A DNA stretch of 64,000 bases from Arthrobacter sp. OAP107 (GTDB lineage: Bacteria > Actinomycetota > Actinomycetes > Actinomycetales > Micrococcaceae). Position 1 is the first letter of the stretch; each line of letters opens with the position of its first letter. The position numbers were made by a program, and so were the translations under genes. A model generated the notes under the pieces. The model saw only the letters and a program-made list of their open reading frames with translations. It was not told where the DNA came from and made no database searches. The stretch spans positions 1,674,001 through 1,738,000 of the forward strand of contig NZ_JBEPOK010000001.1 in assembly GCF_040546765.1 (NCBI RefSeq), read 5' to 3'. Shown here piece after piece: positions 17,890 to 28,365 of this stretch.

Positions 17890-19107
17890 GTGAATGACAT
17901 TCTCCCCATTCTTCTGCCCATTCTTGCTGCCCTGGTAGTTATCGGCGGGCTGGTCCCGGTGCTGATGAAGGCCCGGAAATCCGGTAAGCAATACCCCGGC
18001 ACCCGGGACGCGAACGACCCCGTTAAGCCGCTCGGAGGCGGAGGGACCCTCCTCGAGGACAGCCCGGCCGCGCCCGCCGCTCCTGCTGATCGCCAGGCCC
18101 GGGACGCCGCCGACCTTGAAGGACTGGAAGCCGACGTTCCGGATGACGCGGCCGGCCTGGAAACCATCCAGGTGGAGACGCCGCTGCCAGTGGCGGGGCG
18201 GCTCACCCGCCTCCGGGAGCGCCTGGTCAAGTCCAACAACGTGCTCGGCAAGGGCCTGCTGGCACTGCTCTCCAGCGACAAGATCGATGAGAACGTCTGG
18301 GATGAGGTGGAGGAGACCCTGCTCCTGGCCGACCTTGGCACAGAACCCACCATGCAGCTCGTGGACGCGCTCCGCGAACGTGTCAAGGTCCTGGGCGCGC
18401 GCGACCCCGAGCACGTCAAGGCGCTGCTCCGGGAAGAGCTCATCAAGATTGTGGACCCGTCCATGGACCGGAGCCTGCGGATCGACCGGCACGCGGACCG
18501 GCCCGCCGTCATCATGGTGGTCGGCGTCAACGGAGTGGGAAAGACCACCACCGTAGGAAAGCTGGCCCGCGTCCTCGTTGCGGAGGACAAGGATGTCCTG
18601 CTCGGTGCCGCGGACACGTTCCGTGCAGCCGCCGCCGAGCAGCTGGCAACCTGGGGACAGCGCGTGGGGGTCCCCACCGTGAAATCCGACATCGACGGCG
18701 CCGACCCGGCCTCGGTAGCGTACGAGGCCGTCAAAGCCGGCATCGAGCAGGAGGTCGACGTCGTCATGATTGACACTGCCGGCCGTCTGCAGAACAAGGT
18801 CGGCCTGATGGACGAGCTAAGCAAGGTCAAGCGCGTTGTGGAAAAGCTGGCAGAGGTGGACGAGGTCCTGTTGGTGCTGGACGCCACCACCGGCCAGAAC
18901 GGGCTGAACCAGGCGCGGGTCTTCGCCGAAGTCGTCAACATCACCGGCATCGTGCTGACGAAGCTGGACGGGACCGCGAAGGGCGGCATTGTCGTCGCCA
19001 TCCAGAAGAGCCTCGGCGTGCCCGTGAAGCTCATCGGCCTCGGCGAGGGCGCGGACGACCTCGCCCCGTTCGAGACCGAGGGCTTCGTCGACGCCCTCCT
19101 GAACTAG
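17890..19107 (+). CDS. ftsY: Signal recognition particle receptor FtsY
   Basis: A 405-residue SRP receptor GTPase that docks ribosome-SRP complexes at the membrane. Residues 3-27 form a hydrophobic segment that could anchor it. An Asp/Ala/Pro-rich linker spans about 35-95. The NG domain follows, with P-loop GVNGVGKTTTVGKLA (about 215-229), GAADTFRAAAAEQL, DTAGR and TKLDGTAKGG. GTG start. It is the partner of ffh at 23.9 kb. A strong bidirectional hairpin ends the transcript. Confidence 0.96.
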   Translation: MNDILPILLPILAALVVIGGLVPVLMKARKSGKQYPGTRDANDPVKPLGGGGTLLEDSPAAPAAPADRQARDAADLEGLEADVPDDAAGLETIQVETPLPVAGRLTRLRERLVKSNNVLGKGLLALLSSDKIDENVWDEVEETLLLADLGTEPTMQLVDALRERVKVLGARDPEHVKALLREELIKIVDPSMDRSLRIDRHADRPAVIMVVGVNGVGKTTTVGKLARVLVAEDKDVLLGAADTFRAAAAEQLATWGQRVGVPTVKSDIDGADPASVAYEAVKAGIEQEVDVVMIDTAGRLQNKVGLMDELSKVKRVVEKLAEVDEVLLVLDATTGQNGLNQARVFAEVVNITGIVLTKLDGTAKGGIVVAIQKSLGVPVKLIGLGEGADDLAPFETEGFVDALLN

Positions 19108-19123
19108 CCCGCATGCCAAGTAA

Positions 19124-19171
19124 GTAGCAGCAGGGGGCGTTCCCAGCCTTGGGAACGCCCCCTGCTGCTAC
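19124..19171. terminator. Bidirectional terminator between ftsY and the MFS gene
   Basis: A perfect 21-base-pair inverted repeat (19124-19144 with 19151-19171) around a 6-base loop AGCCTT. There is no clear T-tract, as usual for high-GC actinobacteria. It lies between convergent genes, and the stop codon of the MFS gene (19168-19170) is inside the hairpin. Confidence 0.9.
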
Positions 19172-20413
19172 CCGGTTGGGGTCCGCTGCACCGTCTCCCG
19201 CGCGGCCAGCCAGCCCAGGGCGGCCGCCAGCAGCACGGCGCCCGTCGCAGCGAACGCCCAGCTGTAACCGAACCGGTCCGCCAGCAGACCGACGAGCACC
19301 GGCCCGAGGATGGCACCAATGTCGGACGTCATCTGGTAGGCCGCCAGCACCGGTCCGCCTGAACGTTCCCGGCCGATCACATCGGCAACGGCCGCCTGCT
19401 GCGCCGGATTGAGCATTCCGGCGCCCACCCCCGCCAGCATCGACGCAGCCAGGAACCACCCGAGGCCCTGGGTAAGGCCCGATCCCGGAAGTCGCCGCGC
19501 CGGTGACCACGAGGCCGGCCACCATCATCGGCTTCCTGCCCAGGCTGTCCGCCAGCCTGCCCGACACGGTCAGCGCGAGGGCGTTTCCGGCAGCGAAGAC
19601 TGCCAGCGCCCAGCCAGCGGCCCCCGGCCCGGAGCCAAGGGCCGTCACGGCAAAAAGCGGCACCGTGGCCATGCGCACGCCGAACGTCGCCCAGCCGTTG
19701 GCGAAGCTGGAGGCCAAGGCTGCCCGGTAGGCACTGTCACGGACGGCCTCGCCGAGTTTCATGGCCGGCTCGCCCGTTGCCTCGCCGCGGGCCGAGCCGG
19801 GTACATGGCTGAGCTGAGTCTGCACCACCAGGGCCGCGAGGACGAGGGCACCGGCGTAGGCCAGGAACGGGACACGCAGGCCGAAGCCGGCCAGCAGGCC
19901 GCCGACGATCGGCCCGCAGACATTGCCGATCAGGAACGCCGACGCGTACGCACCCGACACCCGGCCGCGGCTTTCCGGCGGCGCCAGCCGGACCACCAGC
20001 GCCATGGAGGCGACGGTGAACATGACCGAGCCGGCACCGCCCAGCCCGCGGAACACCAGCAGCTGCCAGTAGCTCTGGGCAAAGGCGCAGGCCGCAGTGG
20101 ACGCCGCCACGATGAGCAATCCCGCAACATAGACGGGCCGCTCCCCAAGCCGGCCGATGAGCGCCCCGCCGGCAGGGGCGAACAGCAGCCGCATGAACGC
20201 AAAGATACTGACGATGACGGCGGCCGCCGTCGCGCCGACGTCGAACGTGGTGGCGAACTGCGGCAGCACCGGAGCGACCAGGCCAAAGCCCAGGGCGATC
20301 AGGAAGGCTGCGACGAGCATCACCTTGATGTCACGGGGCAGCGGAGCGCCGGTAGGGCGGCGGACCGCCGAAAACCGCGGCTTGCCCGCGGCGTTACGGG
20401 GGAGTGGCGTCAT
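19168..20413 (-). pseudogene. MFS transporter with a +1 frameshift
   Basis: A 12-helix major facilitator superfamily permease, most likely a drug or small-molecule exporter, of about 415 residues once the frame is joined. The N-terminal two thirds begins at ATG 20413 and shows the motif-A-like loop GGALIGRLGERPVYVAG and, after the central loop, the second-half motif SGRLADSLGRKPMMVAG. The C-terminal part, from MLAGVGAGMLNPAQQAAVAD to the stop, is in another frame. The frames meet at 19475-19480 (GGCCC), where one extra base explains the shift, so either a disabled gene or a sequence error. It is divergent from amtB. Confidence 0.82.
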
Positions 20414-20462
20414 GGAGCGGGGAATCCTTGCGAAACAGGCCGGGCGGGCGTTTGGGAGCGAT

Positions 20463-20478
20463 GAAACATAACCGTAAC
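20463..20478. promoter_or_regulatory. Possible GlnR-type operator upstream of amtB
   Basis: GAAAC (20463-20467), six bases, then GTAAC (20474-20478) fit the GNNAC-N6-GNNAC (AC-n9-AC) layout of actinobacterial GlnR boxes. It is about 160 bases upstream of the amtB start. A second GTAAC at 20516-20520 has only a degenerate partner (GCAAT, 20527-20531). GlnR control of amtB-glnK is known in other actinobacteria; here it is inferred from the motif. Confidence 0.4.
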
Positions 20479-20639
20479 AAGCAGGATATGCACCATTTAC
20501 GTCAGGGAGGTTGTTGTAACAGACCGGCAATCTAAATCCTCCGCCAGCGAAACACATCGCGGCAAAACTTGAACCAGAACGCAAAAGGCGTTGGGACAGG
20601 CGGGCATACCGCACTAAAAAGTAAGAGAGGACGTAGGCC

Positions 20640-21986
20640 ATGGAACTCACTGCAGGTCTCGTTTGGCTCCTGGTCGCATCAGCGCTCGTGCTGTTCATGA
20701 CCCCGGGCCTGGCATTCTTCTACGGCGGCATGACCCGTGCGAAAGCCGCCCTGAACATGATGATGATGAGCTTCGTCGCCATCGGCACCGTAGGCATCAT
20801 GTGGGTCCTGTGGGGTGCTTCCATGGCTACGAGCAACGAAGACAACTTCTTCCAGATCTTCGCGAATCCTTTCAGCCACTTCGGCCTGCACAACTTCACC
20901 GACCCGGCGGACCTGCTGAAGGTTGGCTACGCCGCCACCTTCGCCATCATCACCGTGGCGCTTATCTCCGGAGCCGTCGCTGACCGCGCCAAATTCTCGG
21001 CCTGGACCATCTTCACCCCAATCTGGGCCACGCTGGTCTACGCGCCCATGGCCTACATGGTCTGGGGCGGGGGACTCTTCTCCAAGGATGGCTGGTTCGG
21101 CCAGACTTTCGCTCCTGTCATTGACTTCGCCGGCGGCACAGTCGTCCACATCAACGCCGGCGTCGCCGGCCTCATCCTGGTCCTGATCATCGGCAACCGC
21201 AGGGGCTTCGGCAAGGACCCGAACCACCGCCCGCACAACATCCCGTTCGTCATGCTCGGTGCGGCCATCCTCTGGTTCGGGTGGTTTGGTTTCAACGCCG
21301 GGGCAGCGGCGACTGTTGAACAGGCTGGTCTCATCTGGATCAACACCCTCGCGGCCCCCGCAGCAGCAATGCTTGGCTGGCTCGCTGTCGAGCGTTACCG
21401 CGACGGTCACCCCACCTCTCTTGGTGCAGCATCAGGCGTCGTGGCCGGTCTGGTCGCCATCACCCCCGCCTGTGCCAACGTCTCGCCGCTGGGGGCCATT
21501 GGCCTCGGCGTGGTGGCAGGCATCGCCTCTGCCCTGGCCGTCGGACTGAAGTTCAAGCTGGGCTACGACGACTCCCTGGACGTCGTCGGCGTTCACCTTG
21601 TCTCCGGCGTCGTCGGTACCGTGGCGATTGGATTCCTCGCGACCCCGACCCAGGGCGCGGCAGGCCTCTTCTACGGCGGCGGCGCCACCCAGCTGGTCGC
21701 CCAGCTGTTGGCAGCAGCCCTGTCCATCACGTTCACCTCGGTCATGACCTTCGTCATCGCCTACCCCATCCACAAGCTCATGGGCTTCCGGGTCTCCCAG
21801 GAACAGGAAGTGGTTGGTGTGGACCTCAGCCTGCACGCCGAAACCGCATACGAGTTCGGCGTCGGCGGCCACGGCGGCAGCTTCCAGCCCCTGCATGAGC
21901 TGATCACCGGTAGTGCAAACGACGGCAAGAAGACGGACGATAAGAAGACAGAAGCAGCAACAGGTAAGGAAAGCGTGGGGGCATGA
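20640..21986 (+). CDS. amtB: Ammonium transporter AmtB
   Basis: A 448-residue Amt/Rh family channel for ammonium uptake. About eleven membrane helices are visible, with TPGLAFFYGGMTRAKAAL near the N-terminus, the conserved VVHINAGVAGL stretch (about 168-178), and the pore segment containing GVHLVSGVVGT. The C-terminal cytoplasmic tail, with GVDLSLHAETAYE, is the region that GlnK contacts, followed by a charged Lys/Asp-rich end. ATG at 20640 has GAGAGGACG upstream. The last four bases overlap the glnK start (ATGA). Confidence 0.96.
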   Translation: MELTAGLVWLLVASALVLFMTPGLAFFYGGMTRAKAALNMMMMSFVAIGTVGIMWVLWGASMATSNEDNFFQIFANPFSHFGLHNFTDPADLLKVGYAATFAIITVALISGAVADRAKFSAWTIFTPIWATLVYAPMAYMVWGGGLFSKDGWFGQTFAPVIDFAGGTVVHINAGVAGLILVLIIGNRRGFGKDPNHRPHNIPFVMLGAAILWFGWFGFNAGAAATVEQAGLIWINTLAAPAAAMLGWLAVERYRDGHPTSLGAASGVVAGLVAITPACANVSPLGAIGLGVVAGIASALAVGLKFKLGYDDSLDVVGVHLVSGVVGTVAIGFLATPTQGAAGLFYGGGATQLVAQLLAAALSITFTSVMTFVIAYPIHKLMGFRVSQEQEVVGVDLSLHAETAYEFGVGGHGGSFQPLHELITGSANDGKKTDDKKTEAATGKESVGA

Positions 21987-22321
21987 AACTGATTACAGCA
22001 ATCGTTCGTCCGGAAAAGCTCGAATCGATCCGCGAAGGCCTGGAGGCCTACGGTGTCCAGGGCCTGACGGTCAGCGCGGCCAGCGGCTACGGCCGGCAGC
22101 GCGGCTACACCGAGGTCTACCGCGGCGCCGAGTACAACGTGGATTTGCTGCCCAAGATCCGCGTCGAGGTGCTGGCTACCGACGAACAGGCTGACGACAT
22201 CCTGGATGTCATCATCGCCAGCTCCAACACGGGCCGCGCCGGCGACGGCAAAGTCTGGACGGTCGATGTCTTCGAAGCAGTCCGGGTGCGGACGGGTGAA
22301 CGCGGAGTAGCCGCCATCTAG
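21983..22321 (+). CDS. glnK: Nitrogen regulatory protein P-II
   Basis: A 112-residue PII trimer protein that senses 2-oxoglutarate and ATP/ADP and plugs AmtB. The T-loop contains GYTEVYRGAEY with the modifiable Tyr near residue 51. The B-loop GRAGDGKVW and the C-loop region VRVRTGERGVAAI are intact. Overlap with amtB shows coupled expression. The uridylyl/adenylyltransferase glnD, often next in this operon in actinobacteria, is absent here; a terminator follows directly. Confidence 0.97.
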   Translation: MKLITAIVRPEKLESIREGLEAYGVQGLTVSAASGYGRQRGYTEVYRGAEYNVDLLPKIRVEVLATDEQADDILDVIIASSNTGRAGDGKVWTVDVFEAVRVRTGERGVAAI

Positions 22322-22345
22322 CCCCAGCCGCCAGCCCAACGCAGC

Positions 22346-22381
22346 GGAAGGGCCGGTCACCAAAGGGTGGCCGGCCCTTCC
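22346..22381. terminator. Terminator between glnK and zwf
   Basis: A 16-base stem (22346-22361 with 22366-22381) with one mismatch around an AAAG loop, in the 90 bases between the convergent glnK and glucose-6-phosphate dehydrogenase genes. No T-run, so it could serve both strands. Confidence 0.8.
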
Positions 22382-22411
22382 TGCGTGTCGGGACTGTCCG
22401 GGGCGGGCAGC

Positions 22412-23794
22412 CTAATTGGGCGCGGGGCCGTCGGAGCCTGCCCGGTATTCCTCCAACGGAACCTTCCCTGCTGCCCAGGCGGCCAGCACGGGCTCCACGA
22501 TCCGCCAGCACTCCTCCGCGGTGTCGCCCCTGACGGACAACAGGGGATCACCGGTCAGGACGCCCTCCAGGACTTCGCCGTAGGGGAGCAGCTCGGACGC
22601 GTTGAGTTCGGCCACGAGTGCGGCGCGGTCCAGACTGAAGATGTCCCCGGGGCCGTTCACGTCGACGTCGAGCTCCAGCGTGTCCGGGCCGAAGCCAATG
22701 CGGAGCGTGTTGGGGGTGTCCCTTCCGGTGAAGCCGGCGGGGAGGTGCGGAACCGGGCGGAAGGTGACCACGGCCTCCTTCCGCTTGTCGCCCAAGGCCT
22801 TGCCGGAGCGCAGGATGAACGGCACGCCTTTCCAGCGCCAGTTGTCGATATTCACGTGCACCTCGGCCAGGGTCTCGGTGTTCCGGTCCGGATCCACGCC
22901 CTCCTCCGCGGTGTAATCGGGGACGTCCTTGCCGCCGAGGCTTCCCGCGAGGTAGCGCGCCCGCCGGGTGCTGTCCGTGTAGGGCGGCTTGACGCTGCTG
23001 GCCCGCAGGACGGCGGCGATGGCGTCGCGGAGGTCGCGCTCGCCGATGGTGGCGGGGGGCTCGATGGCCAGCAGCGCCATGATCTGCAGCAGATGGCTCT
23101 GGATCATGTCGCGCAGGGCGCCCGCGCCGTCGTAGTAGCGGGCGCGTCCCTCCAGGGCCAGGTCCTCGTCGAAGACGATTTCCACCTTGGCGATGTGGTC
23201 GCGGCTCCAGACCGGCTCCAGGAAATTGTTGGCGAACCGCAGCCCGAGGATATTCAGGACGGTGGCCTTGCCCAGGAAGTGGTCCACCCGGTGGACGTGG
23301 TCCTCAGGAACCAGGGACAGGAGGGTCCGGTTGAGTTCACGGGCGGACTCCTCGCCGGAGCCGAAAGGTTTCTCCATCACCAGGCGCGTGCCGGTGGGGA
23401 CCTGCTCCGGGCGCAGGATTTCGCAGGCCTTCTGGCTCACCTGCGGAGGCAGGGCGAAGTAGACGGCAACCGGGCCCTCGAGGTCGGCCAGGAGCTGCGC
23501 GAGCGGGCCGTCCGCGGTGACGTCCGCCTGATGGTATTCCGTGGAATTCGCCATCGCTGCCAGGGCGTCCTTGCCGGGCTCCGAGGCATTCTCGGCGGCG
23601 GCGTCGAAGGCCTTGTGCACGCGTTCCTTCCACTGCTCCGGCGACCACGGATCCGAACCGGCCCCGACGAGCCTCAGGCCGGCGGCGCGGCCTGAGCCCA
23701 CCAGCCGTGCCAGGCCGGGGAGGAGGAGCCGGCCGGTAAGGTCGCCGGAGGCACCGAGAATGAGCAGGGTCTTTACGGTCGTTTGGCTCGTCAC
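22412..23794 (-). CDS. zwf: Glucose-6-phosphate dehydrogenase
   Basis: A 460-residue enzyme of the oxidative pentose phosphate pathway that oxidises glucose-6-phosphate with NAD(P). The coenzyme loop is LILGASGDLTGRLLLPGL (about 11-28, GASGDLT). The substrate signature RVDHFLGK (about 169-176) holds the catalytic His. KPFGSGEESA provides the Lys at the sugar site. The variant LTGRLL replaces the usual LAKRKL, and the protein is a little short, so this is probably the second, divergent G6PDH type common in Arthrobacter. It stands alone, divergent from ffh. Confidence 0.9.
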   Translation of the reverse strand: MTSQTTVKTLLILGASGDLTGRLLLPGLARLVGSGRAAGLRLVGAGSDPWSPEQWKERVHKAFDAAAENASEPGKDALAAMANSTEYHQADVTADGPLAQLLADLEGPVAVYFALPPQVSQKACEILRPEQVPTGTRLVMEKPFGSGEESARELNRTLLSLVPEDHVHRVDHFLGKATVLNILGLRFANNFLEPVWSRDHIAKVEIVFDEDLALEGRARYYDGAGALRDMIQSHLLQIMALLAIEPPATIGERDLRDAIAAVLRASSVKPPYTDSTRRARYLAGSLGGKDVPDYTAEEGVDPDRNTETLAEVHVNIDNWRWKGVPFILRSGKALGDKRKEAVVTFRPVPHLPAGFTGRDTPNTLRIGFGPDTLELDVDVNGPGDIFSLDRAALVAELNASELLPYGEVLEGVLTGDPLLSVRGDTAEECWRIVEPVLAAWAAGKVPLEEYRAGSDGPAPN

Positions 23795-23878
23795 CCTGCC
23801 AGCATGCCATCTTGAAGGCGTGTCTTGATACCCTAGATAGTCGAGTCCCGTACATCCACTGAAAGAAGTGCACGGCGC

Positions 23879-25459
23879 GTGTTCAATTCACTCTCTGACC
23901 GGTTGACAGCAACCTTCAAGAATCTTCGCGGCAAGGGCCGCCTCACCGAGGCAGATGTCGACGCCACAGTCCGCGAGATCCGTCGCGCCCTGCTGGATGC
24001 CGATGTTGCCGTGCCTGTGGTCCGGGAATTCACCGGGCAGGTCCGTGAGCGTGCGCTGGGCGCCGAGGTCTCCGGGGCCCTGAACCCCAGCCAGCAGATC
24101 GTGAAGATCGTCAACGAGGAGCTTGTTGAGATCCTCGGCGGCGAGACGCGGCGCATCCGGATGGCCAAGACCGGCCCCACCATCATCATGCTCGCCGGCC
24201 TCCAGGGCGCCGGCAAGACCACCCTGGCCGGAAAGCTCGCCAAGTGGATGAAGGCGCAGGGCCACAGCCCCATCCTCGTCGCCTGTGACCTTCAGCGCCC
24301 CAACGCCGTGACACAGCTGCAGGTCGTGGGCCAGCGCGCCGGCGTTCCTGTCTTCGCGCCGCACCCGGGCGCCACTTCCGAGCTGGCCCACCCGGCGGGC
24401 GACCCTGTCGCCGTCGCACGCGCCGGCGTTGACGAAGCCCGCCAGAAGCTGCACGACGTCGTCATCGTGGACACCGCCGGCCGACTCGGCGTCGACGCCG
24501 ACATGATGGAGCAGGCGCGCCAGATCCGCCGGGCCATCGTCCCCAACGAAGTCCTCTTCGTCATCGACTCCATGATCGGCCAGGACGCCGTCAACACGGC
24601 CACCGCGTTTGATGAAGGCGTGAACTTCACCGGCATCGTGCTGTCAAAGCTCGACGGCGACGCCCGCGGCGGTGCCGCGCTGTCCGTTTCGTCGGTCACC
24701 GGCAAGCCCGTGATGTTCGCGTCGACCGGCGAAGGCCTGGACGACTTCGAACTGTTCCACCCGGACCGGATGGCCTCGCGCATCCTGGACATGGGTGACG
24801 TCCTGTCCCTCATTGAGCAGGCTGAAAAGTCCTGGGACAAGGAAGAAGCCGCCCGGATGGCGAAGAAGTTCGCCGACCAGGAGGACTTCACGCTCGATGA
24901 CTTCCTCGCGCAGATGCAGCAGATCCGCAAAATGGGCTCGATGAAGAAGATGCTGATGATGATGCCCGGTGCGCAGAACATCCGGCAGCAGCTGGAGCAG
25001 TTCGATGAGCGTGAGATCGACCGGGTGGAGGCCATCGTCCGCTCGATGACCCCGCACGAGCGGGTGGCGCCCAAGATCATCAACGGTTCCCGCCGGGCCC
25101 GCATCGCCCGCGGTTCAGGTGTGCACGTGTCTGAGGTCAACGGCCTGCTGGAACGCTTCGCCCAGGCCCAGAAGATGATGAAGAAGATGGCCCAGGGCGG
25201 CGGCATGCCGGGAATGCCCGGGATGCCCGGCATGGGGGCCGGCGGTGCCCGCAAGGGCGGCAAGAACGCGCCCAAGAAGAAGGCGCGTTCCGGCAATCCT
25301 GCCAAGGCAGCCCAGGAGCTCCGCGAAGCCGAGGCCAGGCGTGCTGCGGGGGCCAAGGCGGTACCCACGGGAGCAGCCTTCGGCCAGCAGTCGGGCGACT
25401 TCGATCCGTCCCAGCTGAACCTGCCTAAGGGCTTCGACAAGTTCATGGGCGGCAAATAG
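23879..25459 (+). CDS. ffh: Signal recognition particle protein Ffh
   Basis: A 526-residue SRP GTPase that binds 4.5S RNA and signal sequences on the ribosome. The NG domain has P-loop GLQGAGKTTLAGKLA (about 107-121), VACDLQRPNAVTQL, DTAGR and SKLDGDARGG. The M domain is Met-rich, with MKKMLMMMPGAQ and the RNA-binding SRRARIARGSG. A repeated MPGMPGMPGM stretch and a Lys/Ala-rich tail follow, ending in LPKGFDKFMGGK. GTG start at 23879. Works with FtsY. Confidence 0.97.
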   Translation: MFNSLSDRLTATFKNLRGKGRLTEADVDATVREIRRALLDADVAVPVVREFTGQVRERALGAEVSGALNPSQQIVKIVNEELVEILGGETRRIRMAKTGPTIIMLAGLQGAGKTTLAGKLAKWMKAQGHSPILVACDLQRPNAVTQLQVVGQRAGVPVFAPHPGATSELAHPAGDPVAVARAGVDEARQKLHDVVIVDTAGRLGVDADMMEQARQIRRAIVPNEVLFVIDSMIGQDAVNTATAFDEGVNFTGIVLSKLDGDARGGAALSVSSVTGKPVMFASTGEGLDDFELFHPDRMASRILDMGDVLSLIEQAEKSWDKEEAARMAKKFADQEDFTLDDFLAQMQQIRKMGSMKKMLMMMPGAQNIRQQLEQFDEREIDRVEAIVRSMTPHERVAPKIINGSRRARIARGSGVHVSEVNGLLERFAQAQKMMKKMAQGGGMPGMPGMPGMGAGGARKGGKNAPKKKARSGNPAKAAQELREAEARRAAGAKAVPTGAAFGQQSGDFDPSQLNLPKGFDKFMGGK

Positions 25460-25515
25460 GGCGCATGGTCATGTCGGCCTGCGCCGATGTCAGACCGCTG
25501 CCATAAGGTTGGGTC

Positions 25516-26250
25516 ATGTATAAGCAGCGCGTAGTGTTCGTCCACGGTGCCGGAAATTTCGGCTCCGCGGCGTGGCCTCGCCAGCACGGCATGGCCCTGC
25601 GGTACGACGCCCTGTTTCTGCGGCGCCACGGCTTTGACGCCGAGGCCGAACCGCTGGAGACCGACTTTGCCGGGGACGCCCGCATTGTGCTGCGTTCACT
25701 GGCCGACGACGGCCGCGGGGCCGCCGGGGGCCACGTGGTGGCGCATTCGCAGGGCGCGATCGCCGCGATGATGGCCGCCGTCGAGCGCCCTGACCTGGTC
25801 TTCTCGCTGACGCTCGTGGAACCGGCCTGCCTGTCGCTCACGGCCGACCTGCCTGCCACCGCCGGGCACCGCGCCCTGATGGAGCCCCTGTTTGAGGTCC
25901 GGCACCAGCTAGGCGACGACGATTACGAGCGCGAGTTCCTGCACCGCGCCTTCGCCGCGGACACGCCGGAGCCCAGTACCCCCGAAGCGAAGCGCGCTGC
26001 GCGCAGGCTGCGGCTGCAGGCACCGCCATGGGAGGCGCCGCTGCAGATCGTGCCGGGTGTTCCCACCCTGGTGCTCACCGGCGGCTGGGAGCCGCTGTAC
26101 GAGGAGATCGCCGGCTACCTGCGCGAGACCGGTGCCCTGCACCGCATCGCTGCCGGAGGGCACCGGCCCCACGATTCACCGGAGGGCGACCGCTACATCC
26201 GGTCATTCATCGCCGAGGTCAGCCAGCGGCAGCAGCCCCGGGCGTCATAA
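25516..26250 (+). CDS. Alpha/beta hydrolase
   Basis: A 244-residue alpha/beta-hydrolase-fold protein. The oxyanion region is VVFVHGAGNFGSAAW (about 6-20), and the nucleophile elbow is VVAHSQGAIAA with Ser at about residue 79. The likely acid follows TLVLTGGWEPLYEE, and the histidine is in GHRPHDSP near the end. Substrate is unknown; the family covers esterases, lipases and lactonases. It is a single gene between ffh and the convergent thiC. Confidence 0.85.
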   Translation: MYKQRVVFVHGAGNFGSAAWPRQHGMALRYDALFLRRHGFDAEAEPLETDFAGDARIVLRSLADDGRGAAGGHVVAHSQGAIAAMMAAVERPDLVFSLTLVEPACLSLTADLPATAGHRALMEPLFEVRHQLGDDDYEREFLHRAFAADTPEPSTPEAKRAARRLRLQAPPWEAPLQIVPGVPTLVLTGGWEPLYEEIAGYLRETGALHRIAAGGHRPHDSPEGDRYIRSFIAEVSQRQQPRAS

Positions 26251-26336
26251 AAGATCCGGGCCCCGCCCGGCCGGCCCCCAATGCCAGCCGGACGGAACCC
26301 CTTGGTCGGAACTCCTTGGACGGAAGCCCGAAGAAC

Positions 26337-28178
<1,842 letters not shown>

Positions 28179-28179
28179 T

Positions 28180-28266
28180 TCCTTCGCCGGCATTACCCGG
28201 ACAGGTTCAACGGTCGCAGGCTGCGCCAGCCTGATCTCAGCCCCTGCAGGGGCCCCCGTGTGGTCG
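28180..28266 (-). promoter_or_regulatory. TPP riboswitch (THI element) upstream of thiC
   Basis: Read on the minus strand, the leader contains the pyrimidine-sensing segment GGGGCTGAGATCAGGC and the pyrophosphate-sensing segment GTTGAACCTGTCCGGGTAAT followed by GCCGGCGAAGG, the two universally conserved halves of the thiamine pyrophosphate riboswitch. It ends right at the thiC start codons, so control is probably at translation initiation. Confidence 0.93.
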
Positions 28267-28365
28267 TAAACGAAGCTACCACACCGCGGATTGGACCTGT
28301 CCATCTGTGAGAAGCCGCTCCGGCGGGGCCGTTTGCCGCCACGGAAGCCGATTAAGCTGGAAGCC

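Noticed and set aside
19031..20698. 555-residue reading frame over the MFS gene
   Set aside because: Its ends run into amtB and ftsY and are not transporter-like; the real gene is 19168-20413 with one frameshift.
22367..23695. 442-residue forward frame opposite zwf
   Set aside because: Mirror of the G6PDH gene caused by high GC; the minus strand has all enzyme motifs.
25201..25235. MPGMPGMPG repeat in ffh as a CRISPR or satellite
   Set aside because: It is the Met-rich tail of the SRP M domain. No CRISPR-like spaced repeats were seen anywhere in the window.
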